From: Kovacikia minuta CCNUW1
GTDB taxonomy: Bacteria; Cyanobacteriota; Cyanobacteriia; Leptolyngbyales; Leptolyngbyaceae
Reading direction: 5' to 3'
DNA: 64,000 nt
Assembly: GCF_020091585.1 (NCBI RefSeq)
Contig: NZ_CP083582.1
Coordinates: forward strand, 5,094,536 to 5,158,535
Of this stretch, positions 59,001 through 64,000 are shown in pieces; within the stretch, counting starts at the first letter, position 1; every line of letters begins with the position of its first letter. The translations under genes were made by a program, and so were the position numbers. The notes under the pieces are model-generated. The model saw nothing but the letters and a program-made list of their open reading frames with translations, did no database searches and had not been told where the DNA came from.

Positions 59001-59150
59001 GCCCTCAGCTCGTGACCGATGGGGTAATGGGAAGGAAGGGGGGAGGGGAGAGGAGGCAGGGATCAGGGGGCAGGGGCAAGCTTCCAATGCCCAGCAGCCA
59101 ATGACGAATGACCCGTGACCAATGGTGAATGGCTAATCCCTGCATCAGCT

Positions 59151-59402
59151 CTAAAGAATATACTCAGGACGAGCAATATCGTAGTAAGCGTAGTGATAGC
59201 CGGGTGATGCCTGCTGGGTGGTTTGACTCCGGGGAGAAACGTAAGAATAGTCAATCGGAGCACTTTCATAGACCGGTTCGACATCAACAGGATAGGTATT
59301 GACTTCGTAAGCCTGAGCATGACCAGGCTGACCCATGACAGCCGTAGTACCAAGGGCGATCGCCGTTGCTGGGATCAGGTTTTTTGCAGATAGTCGTTTC
59401 AT
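59151..59402 (-). CDS. Small secreted protein, unknown function
   Basis: 83 residues from ATG 59402: signal peptide (MKRLSAKNLIPATAIALG, likely cut after AQA) and a 50-residue mature part rich in Tyr, Pro and Val (YEVNTYPVDVEPVYESAPID, YSYVSPR, YHYAYYDIARPEYIL). Upstream ATGs at 59414 and 59423 are possible. No family recognised. The Tyr-rich mature part is unusual. Confidence 0.6.
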   Translation of the reverse strand: MKRLSAKNLIPATAIALGTTAVMGQPGHAQAYEVNTYPVDVEPVYESAPIDYSYVSPRSQTTQQASPGYHYAYYDIARPEYIL

Positions 59403-59497
59403 AGGTGAGTCCATCGGGAGCACGATTACGCTTCATTTATCTGGAAATTTCTGTGTTTTCCGGATAAAACTCTGGTGGCTGCATGAAAGTTCACCTT

Positions 59498-59604
59498 CTA
59501 GAACGCCGGTACAGAAACCGGGTTTCTGCTGTGAGATGCTCAATTTTCGCTGAATATCCTCACCAGAAACCCGGATGTCCCGAAATACTGTACCGATGCT
59601 CTAG
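59498..59604. repeat. CTAGA-family palindromic repeat, copy 2
   Basis: A 107-bp copy of 20162-20266 with a few substitutions. It is immediately followed by an ATACCC-family element. Confidence 0.82.
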
Positions 59605-59616
59605 GAGGGAGTTCTA

Positions 59617-59716
59617 ATACCCATTTGAATTGAAAACGCGACCGATCGGGTAGGGGCGTTTGGCCAAACGCCCTTACAGGATGTTGATGGGCCACGAAGA
59701 CGATTTAATTGGGTAT
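59617..59716. repeat. ATACCC-family palindromic mini-element, copy 2
   Basis: A 100-bp near-identical copy of 13403-13502, with the same GGGCGTTTGGCCAAACGCCC centre. Confidence 0.88.
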
Positions 59717-59795
59717 GAAATGCAAAATTTTTCCTCAGCCCTCAGCGCTCAGTTCTTAACTCAAACCTTAAAACTCAAAACTGCACCTGCATCTC

Positions 59796-62000
59796 TCAAC
59801 GCAGATCGACACCAAAATCCCGCGTGTAGGAGTCAAGCCCTGGTATGGAGCCATTGGGTAGGGAAATCGATTGGCGATCGATCAACGGATAGGCAGGATC
59901 AGCCCGATCCCGATCCGCAGCGGCAAGGGGGGGAGTTGGTTTGGATTTTTTGCCGATTTGCTGGCGTTGTTTCACCTTATACTCAGCAATTTTTTCCCGC
60001 GCCTGGGAGTAGGCATCGGTTCCCAGGGGAATTTTGCTCAATGTTACCAATGCCGCTCGAAAATTTTTCTTGTTTGCCTGCTGATTTGCCTTCTTCAGCC
60101 AGAAATTTGCCCAGGCGTTCAGTTTGTCTGTGTACTCAGCCGTTTTTTCTTGAATTTTGCTGTCCAGGGAAGTACCGGAGGGCGCTTTTTCCAGGGAAGT
60201 CAGAGCGCCCTGAAAATTGCGGGCGATCGCCTGACTGTAAGCCGTAGCCAGCCAATTTTCTGCTTGAATTTTTTGCTTGCGGATGTATTCCTGTATTTTC
60301 TGCTGTGCTTTGGTATAGACAGTGGTGCCCTCAGGAATCTTTTGCAGGTGCGCAATCGCTCCGCTAAAGTCCTTTACAATCGCTCGATCGTAGGCTCTTT
60401 GAAGATTGACGACTGCCTGAATTTGCTGCTTTTCCGTATACTCCTGAATTTTTTCACTGGCTTTTGTGTGAAGTGGAGCCGCCTCAGGAATTTGCTTGAG
60501 GGTTGTCAATGCTGCCCCAAAATCACGAACGATCGCCCTGTCATAGGCGGTATGCAGCGTTTTCTCAGTCTCAGAATTAGCTTTTTCCGTTGCTTGCTGC
60601 ACTAAGCTTTCAGATTGCTGTTTCCAATAGTCCACCTTGGGCAATTTCTCTGCCAGTCGCAGCACCTCCAGCCACTGCCCCTGAGCAAACGCAGCTTCCA
60701 TTGCCTGAAACTGGGTCGCACCCTGCTGCCAGTTTTTTTGCCAGCGGGCGATGGCAGCACGGGCGGGCTTATACGCCTTACTATTAACCGAGATCGACTC
60801 CGCCAAACTGATTGCCTGGGGAAGTTGACCAGACTGATATTGCTTAGTGGCATTTTGCAGAACCTGGGGACCCTGGTCCGACTGATCAGGCGGATTGACC
60901 AACACCACATAACCACAGACCGTTGCCGACAGAACCGCGCCAACCCCCACCCCAACTAGCAAAGATGTTCCAGCCGTTTCCACATTCGCAACGGACTGTT
61001 TCAGTTGGGGGTAGACCTGGGGCTCTACCTGAGCAGCATACAACGCCGCACCGGATTCCACCGGACTCAACGGGTAGGGTTCAGGATGGGACCAATCAAA
61101 TCCTTCAGCAACGGTATGGGTCGCTTGAAGCAGCCGATGGAGGTCATCCAATGCCTCGATCGCAGACCCATAGCGTTTGTTATAGTCATGCCGCACCATG
61201 CGGGTAAGGAGTTCCATTAGCCCCTGATGCAGATCCGATTCTGTGTTGTGACAGTAGGATTGCCAGAGGATCTCCCCACTCTCCGAATCCACTGGAAACA
61301 ACATGGGATGAATTCCCGTCAGCGCCTGGATTGCAATCATCCCGATCGCGTACACATCGCTGGCAGGATAGGGCATCCCCTGAATTTGTTCCAACGGTTG
61401 GTATGCCTGACTTGTTGTTTCAACTCCTTGAACGGGTTGTTCATGCAACGACATCAGTGCCAGATGGATCTGTTTGATGCTGTCAAAATTCACCAGCATC
61501 AATTTGCCATCCTGCATACGCCGCAGCAGGTTGTCAGGTTTGAGGTTGCCATGCCGGATTCCCTGACTGTGGGCAAATGCTAATGGCTCCAAACATTCCA
61601 ACAATAGATGGGCAACCTGGTCTTCACGCCAGGGTTTCTCTGGGTGCAACTCCACACTCAGGGGATAGCCGCTAACAAATTCTTGCACCAGATAGAATCC
61701 CTGCTGATCCTCAAAGTAAGCCAGCAGATGGGGAATCTGATCGTGATCGGCTAGTTTTTCCAACAGCGCCGCTTCTCTGACAAACAGGTGCCTGATTGCA
61801 TCCTGGTATTCAGACTCAATATTGATTGGGTTAACGTGCTGGATGATGCATTGGGGTTGGCTGGGACGGCGCGTATCTTGTGCCAGGTAAGTTTGTCCCC
61901 AGACACCGGTGCTCAACATTTGGAGTACCCGATATCGCCCATCGAGCAATTCTTCCAACTCCAGGCAGTTCATTCCGTCACGAGATAGCAAATTTGTCAT
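59796..62000 (-). CDS. Serine/threonine protein kinase-like protein, predicted pseudokinase, with C-terminal repeats
   Basis: 734 residues. Kinase-like domain (about 20-290): GRYRVLQMLSTGVWGQTYLA glycine loop; the VAIK Lys is Gln (IIQHVNP); HRDxKxxN reads HGNLKPDNLL; DFG reads NFDS; PASDVYAIGMIAIQALTG corresponds to subdomain IX. With all three catalytic residues changed it is unlikely to phosphorylate. A TM helix (about 350-370, VGVGVGAVLSATVCGYVVLV) follows, then an extracytoplasmic region with about five 42-residue helical repeats of the type AYDRAIVKDFSGAIAHLQKI plus YTKAQQKIQEY. It may be a scaffold or sensor. ATG 62000; GTG 62003 is an alternative. Confidence 0.85.
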   Translation of the reverse strand: MTNLLSRDGMNCLELEELLDGRYRVLQMLSTGVWGQTYLAQDTRRPSQPQCIIQHVNPINIESEYQDAIRHLFVREAALLEKLADHDQIPHLLAYFEDQQGFYLVQEFVSGYPLSVELHPEKPWREDQVAHLLLECLEPLAFAHSQGIRHGNLKPDNLLRRMQDGKLMLVNFDSIKQIHLALMSLHEQPVQGVETTSQAYQPLEQIQGMPYPASDVYAIGMIAIQALTGIHPMLFPVDSESGEILWQSYCHNTESDLHQGLMELLTRMVRHDYNKRYGSAIEALDDLHRLLQATHTVAEGFDWSHPEPYPLSPVESGAALYAAQVEPQVYPQLKQSVANVETAGTSLLVGVGVGAVLSATVCGYVVLVNPPDQSDQGPQVLQNATKQYQSGQLPQAISLAESISVNSKAYKPARAAIARWQKNWQQGATQFQAMEAAFAQGQWLEVLRLAEKLPKVDYWKQQSESLVQQATEKANSETEKTLHTAYDRAIVRDFGAALTTLKQIPEAAPLHTKASEKIQEYTEKQQIQAVVNLQRAYDRAIVKDFSGAIAHLQKIPEGTTVYTKAQQKIQEYIRKQKIQAENWLATAYSQAIARNFQGALTSLEKAPSGTSLDSKIQEKTAEYTDKLNAWANFWLKKANQQANKKNFRAALVTLSKIPLGTDAYSQAREKIAEYKVKQRQQIGKKSKPTPPLAAADRDRADPAYPLIDRQSISLPNGSIPGLDSYTRDFGVDLR

Positions 62001-62154
62001 CACAGTACTCTCGGTATATCGGCTCAGGAATCGCTAGAGTTTCGATATACTGATTCCTTCTGCGATCGCAGCCCAATCTCCGGAATCCCCCCCTTAAAAT
62101 TTTCTGTTGATTCGTTACGAATTTTTCCCCAAATGGAAAGTGAGGGGAGAAGGC

Positions 62155-62216
62155 AGAGGGAGTAGGTGTCAGGTGTCAGGTGTCAGGAAAGGATAAAGGA
62201 TGAAGGATAAAGGATA
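62155..62216. repeat. STRR (AGGTGTC)n and (AAAGGAT)n
   Basis: AGGTGTC heptamers (about 62165-62188) then AAAGGAT/GAAGGAT heptamers in the 62001-62272 spacer between two minus-strand genes. Confidence 0.8.
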
Positions 62217-62272
62217 AAAACAATCTCATTATCATCACCCCATCACCCCATCACATCCTCACTCCTCACTTT

Positions 62273-62902
62273 CTAAAACCGATACCCAAAGCCAAACTGC
62301 ACCTTTACGGGAAAAGTTTCCTTGATGGTGGGGGCATTGAGTTGATACTGGGCGTCCCCATAGATCACAACCTTATCGCTGACAGCGGCTTCTGCCCCCG
62401 CAGTCACAATGACTGCGTTTTGATTGGTTAACTCTGCGCTTTTGTCTTTGGCGTTCGCAAAGGAGTAGCCTGCACCTGCATAAATGTTCATATTGCGAGC
62501 GATCGCCAGATCATAGGAAAGGGTTGGCTGCACCACACTCGTTTCAGGACCAATAAATGCCTTCCCTCTCAAAGAAAACGGCAAACTACCCAAATCAACC
62601 CGTCCCTGAAGCCCCTGGCTGTTGAGTCCGGGAGTTCCAGGGGAACCCAATTGGGGGGTTGTTCCATAAATAGGTTGGGAAGACGCATTTTCGATCGCCT
62701 GGTTAAACACCCAACTGGCAGGAGAACCGGTCTGTTGCAAAAAATCCTGCCCCAATCCCAACACGTTGTTTGCATCAACCGTGATCCCGATGTAGCTTCC
62801 TGAGAGTCCATTGGGTTGGGCGATCGCCGTATTTGCCAGCCAGAAAGGGGCACCAGCCGAAGCAGCGATGGCAACAGCGACGGTCAAGGAACATTTATTC
62901 AT
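62273..62902 (-). CDS. Outer-membrane beta-barrel (porin-like) protein
   Basis: 209 residues: signal peptide (cut after AIAQ), then an extracellular-type segment (SGSYIGITVDANNVLGLGQD) and an eight-stranded-like barrel pattern (VVQPTLSYDLAIARNMNIYA, GAGYSF, AVIVTAGAEAAVSDKVVIYG, DAQYQL, VKVQFGFGYRF) ending in aromatic Phe, the usual outer-membrane assembly signal. It resembles small cyanobacterial OmpA-like barrel proteins. Function unknown. Confidence 0.8.
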   Translation of the reverse strand: MNKCSLTVAVAIAASAGAPFWLANTAIAQPNGLSGSYIGITVDANNVLGLGQDFLQQTGSPASWVFNQAIENASSQPIYGTTPQLGSPGTPGLNSQGLQGRVDLGSLPFSLRGKAFIGPETSVVQPTLSYDLAIARNMNIYAGAGYSFANAKDKSAELTNQNAVIVTAGAEAAVSDKVVIYGDAQYQLNAPTIKETFPVKVQFGFGYRF

Positions 62903-63109
62903 AACAACTGTCTAAGGGAGAAGGGTGAGATCTGTTCTGTACGCCATGCTATAGGAGGGTTCGGAATACGCTCCGGTGGTTTACAAAACTTCGCATTCAG
63001 GACATACAGGATTTCGGTAATTGGTAATCGGTCATCAGCAATTGGGTTCTTTGAAATCCGATTGTTGGTTCTGACTGCCAGTTACCGCTTACTTTTTCCA
63101 CCCCCCGCT

Positions 63110-64000
63110 CTACAAATCTGACCACAACCGGGCTTTTCGTAAGATGAACTGCATCAAGGTTTCTTGACGAGAGATAATATCGGCTCTGCCATCCATTCCG
63201 GGTTGCAGCGGGTATTGTTGGTTATTTCGGGTCAGGTAAGGTTGGTCAGGTTGAATCGTCACTTCATAGAAGGTGAAGGCTCCGTTCCCACTGTCTTGAA
63301 CGGTTGTGACATCGGGGGCGATCGCCTTTACCGTCCCTTTCAGTACGCCGTAGTCAGGATAGGGATAAGCCGATATGCGCATCTGGGCTGGCTGCCCCAG
63401 GGTCACACGGCTAATATCCTGGGCGGCAACCCGCGCCTTCACCAGCAGGGGCGAATCCTTAGGAACGATCTGGGCGATCGTATCTCCTAACCTCACAGCC
63501 TGTCCGGGGTTACGAACCTCTAACTTTAAGATTGTGCCGTCGGCGGGTGCCCGGATGACCTGCTTATCGATTTCTGCACTAACCCGTTGCAGGGCATCTT
63601 CGTCATAGCCGATTTGATTTTGCAACCCGACCCGTTGCTGTAACAAACGGTCGCGCTGGGCGCTTGATCGTTTCCCATTCGGCGACTGAAGTTGCTTATT
63701 GATCCCATCTAATTGAGCTTTGTACCGCTTGATGTAGCCTTGCAGGGCAGTTTGGCGAACTTCCAAAGCTTCCAGACGGGCACGATCGATCACATTTACC
63801 TCAGCAATGACCGCGCCCTGCTGGACAGGTTGATTTTCCTGCACTTTAATTTCGCTGACGGTACCTTCGATCGCAGATTGAACGACACTTAATTCCCTTG
63901 CCGGACGCACACTTGCAGGAGCCTGTACGGTCACGTTGTACTGAATGACCCCAGACAGCGCAACCATGCCACCCACCGTCCCAGCCAAAAGCAACCCTCC
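63110..64000 (-). CDS. HlyD-family membrane-fusion (adaptor) protein, 5' end outside window
   Basis: 297 visible codons; the frame is open at the window end. It contains the end of the TM anchor (LLAGTVGGMVALSGVIQYNV), a lipoyl half-motif (EGTVSEIKVQENQPVQQGAV), a coiled-coil hairpin (about 75-150), the second lipoyl half (IRAPADGTILKLEVRNPGQA), a beta-barrel domain (VKARVAAQDISRVTLGQPAQ) and a membrane-proximal tail ending QFILRKARLWSDL. This fits adaptors of type I secretion or peptidase-ABC exporters, whose ATPase gene would be expected just outside to the right. Confidence 0.9.
   Translation of the reverse strand, partial: GGLLLAGTVGGMVALSGVIQYNVTVQAPASVRPARELSVVQSAIEGTVSEIKVQENQPVQQGAVIAEVNVIDRARLEALEVRQTALQGYIKRYKAQLDGINKQLQSPNGKRSSAQRDRLLQQRVGLQNQIGYDEDALQRVSAEIDKQVIRAPADGTILKLEVRNPGQAVRLGDTIAQIVPKDSPLLVKARVAAQDISRVTLGQPAQMRISAYPYPDYGVLKGTVKAIAPDVTTVQDSGNGAFTFYEVTIQPDQPYLTRNNQQYPLQPGMDGRADIISRQETLMQFILRKARLWSDL

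Noticed and set aside
59660-60247. 195-codon plus-strand frame
   Set aside because: It is antisense to the kinase-like gene and starts in an ATACCC element; no protein motif.

Overview
The window looks like chromosomal DNA of a filamentous cyanobacterium (Leptolyngbya/Oscillatoria-like). The HIP1 octamer GCGATCGC is everywhere, intergenic spacers carry heptanucleotide tandem repeats and several palindromic mini-elements, and the gene content is typical of the phylum: PATAN-REC/CheW/MCP/CheA 'pix/tax' loci, Psb32, cyAbrB, DUF4346, pentapeptide-repeat proteins. No tRNA, rRNA or CRISPR array was seen.

Layout. (1) 1-3.9 kb: copper module. A DUF305 lipoprotein gene is divergent from a small HMA metallochaperone, a CopA-type P-type ATPase and a cupredoxin-domain protein; both divergent genes carry a MerR/CueR-type operator with a 19-bp spacer. 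A lone ABC ATPase overlaps the cupredoxin gene tail to tail. (2) 5.5-16.2 kb: cellulose-type exopolysaccharide locus with a separate outer-membrane barrel, a TPR periplasmic scaffold (BcsC in two genes), a GH8 lipoprotein (BcsZ-like), BcsB and BcsA with a PilZ c-di-GMP domain. Tandem repeats sit at the later gene junctions. (3) 17.2-19.2 kb: redox cassette of c-type cytochrome lipoprotein, PepSY-type membrane protein and Rieske protein. (4) 20.6-32.7 kb: a pix/tax locus in the order PATAN-REC, REC, CheW, GAF-MCP, Cache-type MCP, CheA-REC, then a distal CheW. (5) 34.0-44.7 kb: a second, paralogous locus whose MCP has four phytochrome-like GAF domains, some with cyanobacteriochrome-type cysteines, again ending in a distal CheW. 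(6) 44.7-57.6 kb: pentapeptide-repeat proteins, lipoproteins, a PAS-LuxR regulator, Psb32, DUF4346, a nucleoside hydrolase, a ClC-family protein with unusual signature residues, and cyAbrB. (7) 58-64 kb: mobile-element remnants, a predicted pseudokinase with internal repeats, an outer-membrane barrel and an HlyD-type adaptor cut by the window edge.

A strong cross-window signal is that seven otherwise conserved genes (bcsB, bcsA, cytochrome c, PixH-like REC, first CheA, third MCP, psb32) are each broken by one extra base. Removing that base restores a textbook protein in every case, so I annotate the restored genes and suspect base-calling insertions rather than real decay. At least four short palindromic or MITE-like repeat families are present, including a 188-bp element that appears identical in two copies and sits at the same point inside two diverged copies of another element.
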